A stretch of 25,169 nucleotides of DNA, from the NCBI GenBank assembly GCA_023415545.1, contig JAEZKJ010000142.1, forward strand, positions 1 to 25,169, in the 5' to 3' direction. This DNA is from Bacteroidota bacterium (GTDB lineage: Bacteria > Bacteroidota > Bacteroidia > Bacteroidales > Bacteroidaceae). The first letter of the stretch is position 1. The number at the start of each line of letters is the position of its first letter. Below the pieces are notes generated by a model. The model was not told the origin of the DNA, ran no database searches, and saw only the letters and a program-made list of their open reading frames with translations. This document shows, piece by piece, positions 8,531 through 16,456 of this stretch. The position numbers were made by a program, and so were the translations under genes.

Positions 8531-9133
8531 ATGCTGACATCTATAAATGATTTATTGGAGAAAGAGGCAGCGGCAGTAAGAAATATCCCGGTTACTGATG
8601 CCTACGAGAAGGCTGTTGAGCTTATAGTTGAGCAGGTACACAAAAAGAATGGCAAACTTGTAACATCAGGAATGGGTAAAGCAGGACAGATTGCTATGAA
8701 TATAGCTACAACTTTTTGCTCTACCGGTATACCATCTGTTTTTCTCCATCCTAGTGAGGCACAACATGGAGATTTAGGAATTCTACAAAAAAATGATCTT
8801 CTTCTTCTCATCTCTAATTCAGGCAAAACAAGAGAAATTGTAGAACTTACTAAGTTGGCGCACACTCTTAATCCGGAATTGAAATATATCGTCATAACAA
8901 GTAATCCTGAGAGCCCTTTAGCGCAAGAGTCAGATATTTGTCTATGCACCGGTCATCCAAGTGAGGTTTGTCTTTTAGGAATGACTCCTACTACTTCTAC
9001 AACAGTTATGACTGTTATAGGTGATATACTTGTTGTTGAAACAATGCGACGTACAGGTTTTACTATCGAGGAGTATAGCAAACGTCATCATGGTGGTTAC
9101 CTAGGTGAAAAATCCAGAGAATTGAGTAAATAG
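8531..9133 (+). CDS. kdsD: D-arabinose-5-phosphate isomerase, single SIS domain
   Basis: The enzyme converts D-ribulose 5-phosphate to D-arabinose 5-phosphate, the first step of Kdo synthesis for lipopolysaccharide, in the cytoplasm. The sugar-isomerase (SIS) fold carries GMGKAG (K50), HPSEAQHGDLG (H73), SNSGKTREI (E102), PSEVCLLGMTPTTSTT (E145) and KRHHGGYLGEK (H186). This set fits the catalytic Lys-Glu-Glu-His pattern of E. coli KdsD and its relatives. At 200 residues it lacks the two C-terminal CBS domains of the enterobacterial enzyme. Short, CBS-free versions are known in Bacteroides. No other Kdo genes lie nearby, so it appears to be a single-gene transcript ended by the terminator at 9156. 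A related hexulose-phosphate isomerase is a less likely reading because the HPSEAxHGDLG and TxxTT motifs are KdsD-like. Confidence 0.9.
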   Translation: MLTSINDLLEKEAAAVRNIPVTDAYEKAVELIVEQVHKKNGKLVTSGMGKAGQIAMNIATTFCSTGIPSVFLHPSEAQHGDLGILQKNDLLLLISNSGKTREIVELTKLAHTLNPELKYIVITSNPESPLAQESDICLCTGHPSEVCLLGMTPTTSTTVMTVIGDILVVETMRRTGFTIEEYSKRHHGGYLGEKSRELSK

Positions 9134-9155
9134 TAGAATTAATCTATAAATTTTG

Positions 9156-9202
9156 TCCATGGTATATAAAGTCAATGCACTTTATATACCATGGATTTTT
9201 TT
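9156..9202 (+). terminator. Rho-independent terminator of kdsD
   Basis: A 17-bp perfect stem (arms 9156-9172 and 9179-9195) encloses the six-base loop CAATGC and is followed by seven T's. It begins 22 bp after the kdsD stop and isolates kdsD from the regulator gene downstream. Confidence 0.85.
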
Positions 9203-9649
9203 GTATATATCATATTTCATATCAATTTCATAAAAGATAAAGAAATTTCAAATTTGCCTTTTCTTCTTTCTATACATTTAGTTGCTGGTTTATTAACTAC
9301 AATCTCTTTTTGTGTTTATTAAAATGGCATAAAATATTGATGTATATCAAATTTAATATTTTAAAATATCGGACAATTAGAATGTCTTGTAAAATAAATA
9401 TTCAATAAATATTTATTTTGGTTTGATTGAATTGTTTGATAAAAAATAAATGTATGCTTTTATAAACATCTGTTATACAATAAAATAAGTGTTGATTATC
9501 TTGTGAATTTTATTATGTCTTTTAAAATTGCCTCTTATCTTATCTCTGATTTTTTATCATAAAAATGCGATAAATTCCTAAAACTTAAAAATATCCTAAT
9601 ATTTATAAATAAAATCAATTAAAAGTCTTGTTTAATAAATTATAAGAAA
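9203..9649. other. AT-rich intergenic region upstream of the AraC-type regulator
   Basis: About 450 bp hold no convincing ORF and no tRNA- or known riboswitch-like structure. The region is more AT-rich than the flanking genes. It contains a perfect 12-bp inverted repeat with a 5-bp loop (9391-9402 and 9408-9419) and a 14-bp palindrome at 9356-9369. Either could be an operator, an RNA hairpin or a chance product of base composition. A promoter follows at 9628-9657. Confidence 0.5.
9391..9419. repeat. 12-bp inverted repeat in the regulator's upstream region
   Basis: Arms AAAATAAATATT (9391-9402) and AATATTTATTTT (9408-9419) are perfect inverted copies around CAATA. They lie about 210 bp before the -33/-7 promoter of the AraC-type gene. 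Because only A and T occur in the arms, chance is a real alternative. Confidence 0.4.
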
Positions 9650-9657
9650 TACATTTG
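9628..9657 (+). promoter_or_regulatory. Bacteroidota promoter of the regulator/lipoprotein cassette
   Basis: TTG at 9628-9630, a 19-nt spacer and TACATTTG at 9650-9657 give the best promoter in the window (consensus TTTG or TTG at -33, TAnnTTTG at -7). Transcription would start near 9664, leaving a leader of about 27 nt before the ATG at 9691. No comparable element lies in the 33 bp between the regulator and the lipoprotein gene, so it probably drives both. Confidence 0.65.
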
Positions 9658-9690
9658 TCTTTCGATTAACTGACTAAACTAGACAAGTCC

Positions 9691-10185
9691 ATGGAGTTAG
9701 AAAGAAAAAAAACAGTAAAAGATAGTGAATTGTTTGCTGCTAAGAAAAGGGAGGATATAATAGAATATGCTCGGAATCAATGGGATTTATTATCTGTAGA
9801 AGATGATAATCTTCAACGTAAATGCGATCGTGATTTGTATACTAGTATACTATATAATCTTGAGATAAGAAATGTGTATCTCGATCCTACAATCACCCTT
9901 GTTAAGTTTAGTCATATAGTTGGTACTAATACTACCTATCTATCAAACGTGATTAATAGATATTTTAAGTGTAACCTAAAACAACTTATTAATAAATACC
10001 GCATAGAGTATGCAAAGTACTTGCTGGACTATGAACACATTCCAATTAGCCGATTACCAAAAAGATGTGGATTTTCATCAAGGAGTGTCTTTTATGCCTC
10101 TTTTAAAAAAGTAATAGGAGTTACACCACTGCAATATGTCATTTCTAGTCAAGAAGATGAGAGTGAAATAAACAATATTTTTTAG
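9691..10185 (+). CDS. Small AraC-family-like DNA-binding regulator
   Basis: This is a 164-residue transcription factor made almost only of an AraC-type double helix-turn-helix. The first HTH covers residues about 66-90 (ITLVKFSHIVGTNTTYLSNV), joined by the helix KQLINKYRIEYAKYLLDY. The second covers about 118-145 (IPISRLPKRCGFSSRSVFYA) and ends in the family's GVTPLQYV. Residues 1-55 are charged and helical and do not look like an AraC sugar-binding domain, a receiver or a membrane anchor, so no ligand domain is visible. It could be constitutive, dimerise through the N-terminus, or respond to a partner. It sits 33 bp before the large lipoprotein gene and behind a long AT-rich upstream region. 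It is probably the direct regulator of that gene and perhaps of itself; this is inferred from position only. Confidence 0.85.
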   Translation: MELERKKTVKDSELFAAKKREDIIEYARNQWDLLSVEDDNLQRKCDRDLYTSILYNLEIRNVYLDPTITLVKFSHIVGTNTTYLSNVINRYFKCNLKQLINKYRIEYAKYLLDYEHIPISRLPKRCGFSSRSVFYASFKKVIGVTPLQYVISSQEDESEINNIF

Positions 10186-10218
10186 TCAATTAAATTTATA
10201 AATTTTAATTATTTTATT

Positions 10219-13200
10219 ATGTACAAAAAGTTTTTAAGTGCGATTCTGTTCGGAACCTTCTTGGTTTCCGCAACAGGTACTTTTGTATCTTGTAAAGATT
10301 ATGATGATGATATCGATAATTTACAAGGACAAATCGATCAAATTGCAACTAGCCTTGGAGATTTGCAAAACAAGGTTGGTTCTTTTGTTAAATCAGTTAC
10401 CTATGATTCTGCGAAAGGGATTTTAACAGTAGTAGATAGTAACGGTTCTAGTGTGTCTTACACTATTGCTGCAAATCTTCCTACATATTCTATTACAGTT
10501 GCTGCAGATGGAACGGTATCACTATTAAAGGATAATTCAGTTATCTCATCAGGTAAAATCACATTCCCAACAACTCCTACTCCTCCAGAAGCTTTTGATC
10601 CAACTAAACTTACTGTAGATGCAAAAACTGGTAAGGTATTGTACAATGGGACGGAAACAGCTGTTGTGATTCCTTCTGAAGGAGTTATCTCTATAAAGGA
10701 TAATAAGGATGCTGATGGAGCGATTGTTGGATATACTATAATGTATAAAAATCAATCAGTTTCTTTTGGATTAAATGACGTTTTGACTCTTAAATCTTTA
10801 GTATTTAAGTCAGATCTATTTGTAAATGGTATTGAGGCAATTGAGTATCCTTATATGAAATATATGTATCATAAAGAAGGTACTAGCACTAATGTCACTA
10901 CTAATGATGAAAACGAAGTTTCTTGTACTGTTATAACTCCAGCTAAAGAGTGGGTTTATGATGTTGTAGATGATGATCATTTGGAATATAATCCTATTGA
11001 AATGATTAACTATCATATCAACCCATCAAGTGCTAAGGTTGTTAAAGAAAATTTATCGTTTATTTCAAGAGATGTTGAAGCAATATCTAGAGCATCTGTA
11101 GCAAATCCAACAGTTGAGTCTCTTTCTGGTCCAACAGAAGGTGTTATTACTTTAGGCTTTAAAGCTTTAGGTAGTGAGATTGCCAATGAGGGTTATGAAC
11201 GTAGAATGCGTCCAGAAGGCGGATCTACAGCTAATATTATGGCTCTTCAAGCTATAGTTAAGAGTGGGGATAAAGATACTACAGTAACTTCAGATTATGC
11301 AATGCTTTATGCTTCAACTATTTATCCTAGAGCTATAGCTTTTTCAAGTGAGGATTATGAATCTCATAATTGTCCTGCTAGTACAGATGAATTGTGTAAA
11401 AATCTTTTAGAGGCAATAGAAAACACACCAAGTGCTCAAGTAGCTTATGATGGATCTATAGATTTAAAGGAAATTATAGGTACTCATTATGATTGGGATT
11501 CTAAGACAAAGAATGGTGGAATGCATAAACTTTGGAAATTTGGTGAAGAGGCTAAGTTTGGATTGAAGTATGACTTTGCACTTATGCAATATAAGACTGG
11601 TGATAATGAAACATCTGATAGTAAATATTCTGTTTTGGAGAATGGTATCCTATCTCCACGTATAGTTGATGCAAGTGGTGCTACTATGTCTCAGCAAGGT
11701 ATTTCTTCTGTAGGAAAACGTCCTATAGTCAGAGTACGTCTTCTTGATTCAGAAAATAGAGTGGTTTTATATGCTTTCATAAAGCTTGAGATTGTTAAGA
11801 AAATTGGTTCTATTACAACCGAACCATTTACTTTCTCTGAGAAATTTGATTGTAATGATCTTGAAATGAAACTTACTTGGTCTCAAATATCATATCAATT
11901 ACTTCAAAAAGCAGCTGTTCAATCTAAAAATGAGTTTGATGCTTTGTACAAATTTGATGAAACTTCAGATAATGGAAATCAGTTTGTTAAAAATGGTACT
12001 GTATATGAACCTGCAACAAGTGAACAAATCCTTGGAGTTGTAACTGAATCTGCTGATCCAACAGGAACAACTAATACAATTCTTATGTGGTCACTTAATC
12101 CACAAGAACAACAAAAGGTTTATTTGATGGATAATCATACAGCTACTATTTATGTAAGATATATAAGCAAGCAAAATTCAACTGCAAATATTCCTATTTA
12201 TATGCCTTTCACTGTAACTATAGATAAACCACAAGGTTCTGTTGTTACTAAATTGTCAAATTATTGGTATAATAATCTTCAAAATACTCGTCTTAACGTA
12301 CAGTATCCAAAAGATGGTTTGAACACTTCTAATTATGTAGTTGACTTGAATCAAGTTTGGGAAGGTAATGTACCTAAGTTTGGTATTGTAGCTAGTGGTT
12401 ATAAATATTACTTTGCTGCTGTACAAAATGTTATAAAGATTGGTGATGACACTTATACTCTATCAGTAGACAATACTAAGGCTATAGATAAATGGTCTAA
12501 TGTAACTTATGATTTAACAACTGCTAATGCATTGAAATATGCTTTGAAATCAGATGATGGTGTCTTTATGAATACTAATCTATATGCTTCTAAAAATGAT
12601 GCTGCAAAAAAATTAGTTGCAACTATTAATCAAACTAATGGAAATATCACTTATGCTAATAATGCTATTTCTAAAGAGTTACTTAATGCATATGGTCATA
12701 ATGAAGCTGCTCATTTTGCAAATATTGGAATCTGCGCTTATAGTAGCTGTAACATTGCTTATCCTTTGAATAATGGTGAATATCCTGCTTACTTCATTCG
12801 TCCAATAGATCCAAATAGTAATAATACTGGTGTGTTTGTTGATGCAGAGGCTAATGGATCAACTATTGATTTAGCTAAGATCTTCACATTTAGTGACTGG
12901 CGCGATGTTAATTTTGTAAGTGGAACTGATTATTCTAATAGTTGGTTGTATGCATTTTATGGAATACATCATGCTACAGTTGATCTTGCGAATGTTACTA
13001 CAGATTTAAGTGGAGGAACATTAGGAACAACCAAATTATCTGCTAAGACTAGTGCAATTAAATTGACTCAGTTAGATGCTAATGGTAATGTAACTACATC
13101 TGGTACTCATTTTGACTTAACTACTTACAATGCTGCTTCATCTGGTACTAAAGCAACTTATGATGCAATTGTTACATTAATGGGTAAGATTAAATATGAG

Positions 13201-13317
13201 AACAACGGAAACAATGTTCAGTCATTTAAACTTCGCATCCCTGTAGTATTCGAATATACATGGGGTGAAATTAGAACATTTGCTGATGTAAATGTTAAAG
13301 GAACATTAGGTAACTAA
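10219..13317 (+). CDS. Large surface lipoprotein of unknown function, DUF4988/PL29-N-terminal-like start
   Basis: This is a 1032-residue predicted lipoprotein. The signal peptide is MYKKFLSAILFGTFLVSATG, with lipobox FVSC and lipidated Cys25. The mature start CKDYDDD is acidic and fits the Bacteroidota lipoprotein surface-export motif, so it is probably exposed outside the cell. Residues about 29-55 (DDDIDNLQGQIDQIATSLGD and on) form a short coiled coil with heptad-spaced hydrophobics. Next come beta-rich segments (GILTVVDSNGSSVSYTI, TYSITVAADGTVSLLKD) of the kind annotated in Bacteroidales as DUF4988 or PL29-lyase N-terminal. A PTTPTPP linker sits near residue 115. The remaining 900 residues are Ser/Thr/Asn-rich and beta-like, with no catalytic motif I recognise, so no enzyme activity is claimed. 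Runs of GCT, ACT and GTT codons suggest high expression. It probably shares a transcript with the AraC-type regulator before it and ends at the terminator at 13345. It may be an adhesin, a surface-layer component or a glycan-binding protein. Confidence 0.85.
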   Translation: MYKKFLSAILFGTFLVSATGTFVSCKDYDDDIDNLQGQIDQIATSLGDLQNKVGSFVKSVTYDSAKGILTVVDSNGSSVSYTIAANLPTYSITVAADGTVSLLKDNSVISSGKITFPTTPTPPEAFDPTKLTVDAKTGKVLYNGTETAVVIPSEGVISIKDNKDADGAIVGYTIMYKNQSVSFGLNDVLTLKSLVFKSDLFVNGIEAIEYPYMKYMYHKEGTSTNVTTNDENEVSCTVITPAKEWVYDVVDDDHLEYNPIEMINYHINPSSAKVVKENLSFISRDVEAISRASVANPTVESLSGPTEGVITLGFKALGSEIANEGYERRMRPEGGSTANIMALQAIVKSGDKDTTVTSDYAMLYASTIYPRAIAFSSEDYESHNCPASTDELCKNLLEAIENTPSAQVAYDGSIDLKEIIGTHYDWDSKTKNGGMHKLWKFGEEAKFGLKYDFALMQYKTGDNETSDSKYSVLENGILSPRIVDASGATMSQQGISSVGKRPIVRVRLLDSENRVVLYAFIKLEIVKKIGSITTEPFTFSEKFDCNDLEMKLTWSQISYQLLQKAAVQSKNEFDALYKFDETSDNGNQFVKNGTVYEPATSEQILGVVTESADPTGTTNTILMWSLNPQEQQKVYLMDNHTATIYVRYISKQNSTANIPIYMPFTVTIDKPQGSVVTKLSNYWYNNLQNTRLNVQYPKDGLNTSNYVVDLNQVWEGNVPKFGIVASGYKYYFAAVQNVIKIGDDTYTLSVDNTKAIDKWSNVTYDLTTANALKYALKSDDGVFMNTNLYASKNDAAKKLVATINQTNGNITYANNAISKELLNAYGHNEAAHFANIGICAYSSCNIAYPLNNGEYPAYFIRPIDPNSNNTGVFVDAEANGSTIDLAKIFTFSDWRDVNFVSGTDYSNSWLYAFYGIHHATVDLANVTTDLSGGTLGTTKLSAKTSAIKLTQLDANGNVTTSGTHFDLTTYNAASSGTKATYDAIVTLMGKIKYENNGNNVQSFKLRIPVVFEYTWGEIRTFADVNVKGTLGN

Positions 13318-13344
13318 TATTTTGACAATTGAAATAATATAAAG

Positions 13345-13376
13345 ACAGGTGTGCATTTATGTGCACCTGTTTTTTA
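13345..13376 (+). terminator. Terminator after the large lipoprotein gene
   Basis: An 11-bp stem (13345-13355 with 13360-13370, two G-U pairs) closes a TTTA loop and runs into six T's. It lies 27 bp after the lipoprotein stop and only 14 bp before the ATG of the next gene, so that gene may depend on read-through. Confidence 0.75.
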
Positions 13377-13389
13377 TAAAAAAAACTAT

Positions 13390-13878
13390 ATGAAAAGACA
13401 ATATTTTTATTTAACAATTATCCTACTTCTGATTCTTTCAGCATGTTCTGAACAGAAAAAAGAGAAGAAACAAACTGCTCAAGATAAGTTTATTAGTGAA
13501 CTAACAGCACAAGACACATTAGATATTCTACGCTTATCGAATGCATGTATGGATACTCTTAAAATGGGTCATATTGATGCTGCAATTGATATGCTATATA
13601 TAATCAGAAATGATTCATTAATTAAAGTTCCACAGAACAAAGAGAAAGAGCTACGTCAAAACTTTAAGTTTTTTCCGGTAGTAGATTATAAACTTGACTA
13701 TTACGCTTTTATTGATCAAGCTAATAATGATGTAAAATATCAAATTGAATTCTTTAAACATACTTCTCCAGAAGATAAGACTCCAAACACAATAGGATTT
13801 ATGATTAACCCGGTTAAAGTAGATGGGAAATGGTTTCTTACTCTAAAAGATCCTGATCGTAAAGTAATGGATAATTGA
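13390..13878 (+). CDS. Small hypothetical lipoprotein
   Basis: This is a 162-residue predicted lipoprotein that I do not recognise. The signal peptide MKRQYFYLTIILLLILSAC has a clear lipobox (LSAC) with Cys19, followed by a Lys/Glu/Gln-rich linker (SEQKKEKKQTAQDKF). The rest is mixed alpha/beta, about 120 residues, with a C-terminal GKWFLTLKDPDRK that resembles the end of small cystatin- or DUF4878-like folds; that likeness is weak. The start is the ATG at 13390. A longer reading from the GTG at 13351 would begin inside the terminator hairpin and would place the signal peptide internally. It lies 14 bp beyond the terminator of the large lipoprotein gene, with no promoter of its own that I can find, and ends at its own terminator at 13902. 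After CSEQ the residues are basic, so surface export is less likely than for its neighbour. Confidence 0.75.
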   Translation: MKRQYFYLTIILLLILSACSEQKKEKKQTAQDKFISELTAQDTLDILRLSNACMDTLKMGHIDAAIDMLYIIRNDSLIKVPQNKEKELRQNFKFFPVVDYKLDYYAFIDQANNDVKYQIEFFKHTSPEDKTPNTIGFMINPVKVDGKWFLTLKDPDRKVMDN

Positions 13879-13901
13879 TTATTAAATTAAATATTATGAA
13901 T

Positions 13902-13934
13902 AGGGTTGCTAATATATATTGGTTACCCTTTTTT
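13902..13934 (+). terminator. Terminator after the small lipoprotein gene
   Basis: A stem made of AGGGT/ACCCT plus GCTAAT/ATTGGT, with one T-T mismatch and a four-base ATAT loop, is followed by two T runs. It separates the lipoprotein unit from ruvB. Confidence 0.7.
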
Positions 13935-13974
13935 ATTTTTTAATAATCAAAGTACCATCTTGATTTTTCTTTTT

Positions 13975-13982
13975 TACCTTTG
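13975..13982 (+). promoter_or_regulatory. -7 promoter element of the ruvB operon
   Basis: TACCTTTG fits TAnnTTTG exactly and would start transcription near 13989, about 12 nt before the ATG. I see no good -33 TTTG at the usual distance; the nearest TTG (13960-13962) is too close at 12 nt. Confidence 0.5.
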
Positions 13983-14000
13983 TCTTATATTTATATATAA

Positions 14001-15032
14001 ATGGAAGATAGATTCGATATACACGAGCAACAATTCGGTGGTAGGGAGAAGGAGTTTGAGAATGCCTTACGACCATTGAACTTTGATGATTTTAGTGGGC
14101 AGGACAAGGTGGTTGATAATTTGCGTATATTTGTTAAAGCTGCCCGACTCAGAGCTGAGGCTCTTGATCATGTCCTTTTGCATGGACCTCCCGGACTTGG
14201 AAAGACTACTTTAAGTAATATTATTGCTAATGAATTAGGTGTTGGGTTTAAGGTAACATCTGGACCTGTACTTGATAAACCTGGTGACTTGGCTGGCGTG
14301 CTCACAAGTCTTGAACCTAACGATGTGCTTTTTATTGATGAGATACATCGTTTGAGCCCTGTCGTTGAGGAGTATCTCTACTCGGCTATGGAAGATTATC
14401 GCATTGATATAATGATTGATAAGGGCCCATCGGCTCGTAGCATCCAACTTGATCTTAATCCATTTACTCTGGTGGGAGCAACTACACGAAGTGGACTGCT
14501 TACAGCTCCTCTTAGAGCTCGTTTTGGTATAAATCTCCATCTTGAGTATTATGATGATGATATATTATCAAAAATTATTCGCCGTTCGGCAGCTATAATG
14601 AAGGTGCCTTGCGATTGTGAAGCTGCGGGTGAGATAGCTTCTAGAAGCCGTGGTACACCTCGTATCGCTAACGCTCTTTTACGTAGAGTACGTGACTTTG
14701 CACAGGTAAAAGGTACAGGTAAAATAGATATTAATATTGCTAAAGTGGCTTTAGAAGCACTTAATATTGATAAATATGGACTTGATGAAGTCGACAACAA
14801 GATTCTATGCACAATTATAGATAAGTTTAAAGGTGGTCCTGTTGGTATTACTACAATTGCTACTGCGTTGGGAGAAGATCCGGGTACTATAGAGGAGGTT
14901 TATGAGCCTTTCCTAATTAAAGAGGGTTTCTTGAAACGTACCCCAAGAGGACGCGAGGTTACAGAATTGGCATATTTACATCTTGGAAGAAGTTTCTATT
15001 CAAGTCAACGTAATTTATTTGACGAAATATAA
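14001..15032 (+). CDS. ruvB: Holliday junction DNA helicase RuvB
   Basis: RuvB is the hexameric AAA+ motor that, with RuvA, drives branch migration of Holliday junctions in recombination and repair. Walker A is GPPGLGKT at residues 62-69 and Walker B is DEIH at 113-116. Sensor 1 is GATTRSG, the arginine-finger region is PLRARFG (R174 and neighbours) and sensor 2 is SRGTPRIANALLRRVRD. The C-terminal winged-helix domain ends TPRGREVTELAYLHLG. The length of 343 residues is normal. The start is set by the -7 element just upstream and by family length. No ruvA or ruvC is adjacent, which is common in this phylum. Its stop overlaps the flippase start by one base (TAATG), so the two are translationally coupled. 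Confidence 0.98.
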   Translation: MEDRFDIHEQQFGGREKEFENALRPLNFDDFSGQDKVVDNLRIFVKAARLRAEALDHVLLHGPPGLGKTTLSNIIANELGVGFKVTSGPVLDKPGDLAGVLTSLEPNDVLFIDEIHRLSPVVEEYLYSAMEDYRIDIMIDKGPSARSIQLDLNPFTLVGATTRSGLLTAPLRARFGINLHLEYYDDDILSKIIRRSAAIMKVPCDCEAAGEIASRSRGTPRIANALLRRVRDFAQVKGTGKIDINIAKVALEALNIDKYGLDEVDNKILCTIIDKFKGGPVGITTIATALGEDPGTIEEVYEPFLIKEGFLKRTPRGREVTELAYLHLGRSFYSSQRNLFDEI

Positions 15033-16456
15033 TGGCAGGACTAAAATCATTGGCTAAGGATACAGCGATTTACGGAGTAAGCAGTATCATAGGGCGATTT
15101 CTTAACTACTTGTTAGTTCCAATATATGCAGCGGCAATGTCGGCTGCATCAGGTGGTTATGGAATAGTTACAGAGGTGTATGCATGGACAGCACTTCTGA
15201 TGGTAATTTTAACTTATGGTATGGAGACAACCTTTTTCCGCTTTGTAAATAAAGAGGGAAATGACCCAACAAAAGTTTACTCGACTACTCTTATTATTGT
15301 GGCCACTACATCTTTGATATTTATATCGATATGTATGGTTTTCCTCCAAAATATAGCCAATGTTATGGGGTATCATGACCATCCATGGTATATTGGTATG
15401 ATGGCAATAGTAGTTGCTATGGATGCTTTTCAAGCTATGCCCTTTGCATATTTAAGGTTTAAAAAGCGACCAATACTTTTTGCCTCATTAAAACTGCTTT
15501 TCATATTTCTAAATATAACGCTTAATATATTTTATTATATATTTCTCGATGGTTCAGATGTGTTCTATGCATTCTTATTTAACCTGATATGTACCAGTGC
15601 TATAATGCTTCTGCTTATCCCACAGTTGAAGTTCGCTGCCGGTTTTGATAAGGTGCTGATGAAGAAAATGTTGAACTATTCATACCCAATTTTGATATTA
15701 GGGGTAGCAGGAATATTGAATCAAGTAGCCGATAAAATAATTTTCCCTCATGTATATCCTGACCCTGCTCAAGCAAAAGTTGAGTTAGGTATTTATGGTG
15801 CTTCAAGCAAAATTGCCATGATTATGGCTATGCTTACTCAAGCATTTAGATATGCATACGAGCCATTTGTTTTTGGTAAAAGTAAAGATAAGGATAGTAA
15901 GAAGTTATATGCTGATGCAATGAAATATTTTATAATATTTACTCTTCTAGCATTTTTAACTGTTTCTCTCTATCTGGATGTAATAAAATATATTCTCGCT
16001 CCCGACTATTGGGGTGGTTTGAAAGTAGTACCTATAGTAATGATGGCTGAGATTTTTATGGGTATATATTTCAATCTCTCTTTTTGGTATAAACTTATTG
16101 ATGAAACAAAGTGGGGTGCATATTTTTCGTTTGCAGGCTGTTTTGTTTTGATATTGATAAACGTAATTTTTATTCCTAAATATAGTTATATGGCTTGTGC
16201 ATGGGCTGGTTTTGCCGGATATGCTGTTGCTATGATACTATCTTATATAGTTGGTCAGAAGAAATTCCCAATCAATTATGACCTTAAATCTATAGGATTA
16301 TATACACTATTTACTATTTCTATATATATTATATCATTGATGCTTCCTTTTCAAAACATTATACTATTGCTAGTTGTTCGTTCTATATTACTAGCAACTT
16401 TTGTATGTTACATTGTTTATAAAGAATTCATTAAAGATAAATTATGGAAAAAATAG
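15032..16456 (+). CDS. Oligosaccharide flippase-like membrane protein (MATE/Wzx superfamily)
   Basis: This integral inner-membrane protein has about 12-14 hydrophobic helices across 474 residues and resembles the polysaccharide biosynthesis/export (Wzx, MurJ-like) family of the MOP superfamily. The N-terminus MAGLKSLAKDTAIYGVSSII, followed by a Gly-Arg-Phe and a long helix, is typical of these flippases, as are the charged loop YRFKKRPI-like segment (LRFKKRPILF) and FRYAYEPFVFGKSKDKDSKK in the middle. It probably moves a lipid-linked oligosaccharide to the periplasmic face; the actual cargo cannot be told. It overlaps ruvB by one base upstream and the DUF389 gene by 13 bases downstream. It is not inside a glycan biosynthesis cluster, which points to a general envelope role rather than a capsule-specific one. 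Confidence 0.88.
   Translation: MAGLKSLAKDTAIYGVSSIIGRFLNYLLVPIYAAAMSAASGGYGIVTEVYAWTALLMVILTYGMETTFFRFVNKEGNDPTKVYSTTLIIVATTSLIFISICMVFLQNIANVMGYHDHPWYIGMMAIVVAMDAFQAMPFAYLRFKKRPILFASLKLLFIFLNITLNIFYYIFLDGSDVFYAFLFNLICTSAIMLLLIPQLKFAAGFDKVLMKKMLNYSYPILILGVAGILNQVADKIIFPHVYPDPAQAKVELGIYGASSKIAMIMAMLTQAFRYAYEPFVFGKSKDKDSKKLYADAMKYFIIFTLLAFLTVSLYLDVIKYILAPDYWGGLKVVPIVMMAEIFMGIYFNLSFWYKLIDETKWGAYFSFAGCFVLILINVIFIPKYSYMACAWAGFAGYAVAMILSYIVGQKKFPINYDLKSIGLYTLFTISIYIISLMLPFQNIILLLVVRSILLATFVCYIVYKEFIKDKLWKK

Noticed and set aside
9356..9369. 14-bp AT-only palindrome as a separate operator
   Set aside because: It is short and made only of A and T in a very AT-rich region, so it is likely to arise by chance. 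I mention it only as context.
9203..9690. Invertible promoter (phase variation) upstream of the regulator/lipoprotein cassette
   Set aside because: I looked for a pair of long inverted repeats flanking the promoter and for an invertase gene and found neither. The 9391-9419 repeat does not enclose the promoter.
10458..11016. Short minus-strand ORFs inside the large lipoprotein gene
   Set aside because: They are shadows of the coding strand with no own start signals or recognisable products.
13351..13389. GTG start for the small lipoprotein
   Set aside because: The codons fall in the terminator hairpin and would put the lipoprotein signal peptide inside the protein. The ATG at 13390 begins directly with MKRQYFYLTIILL.
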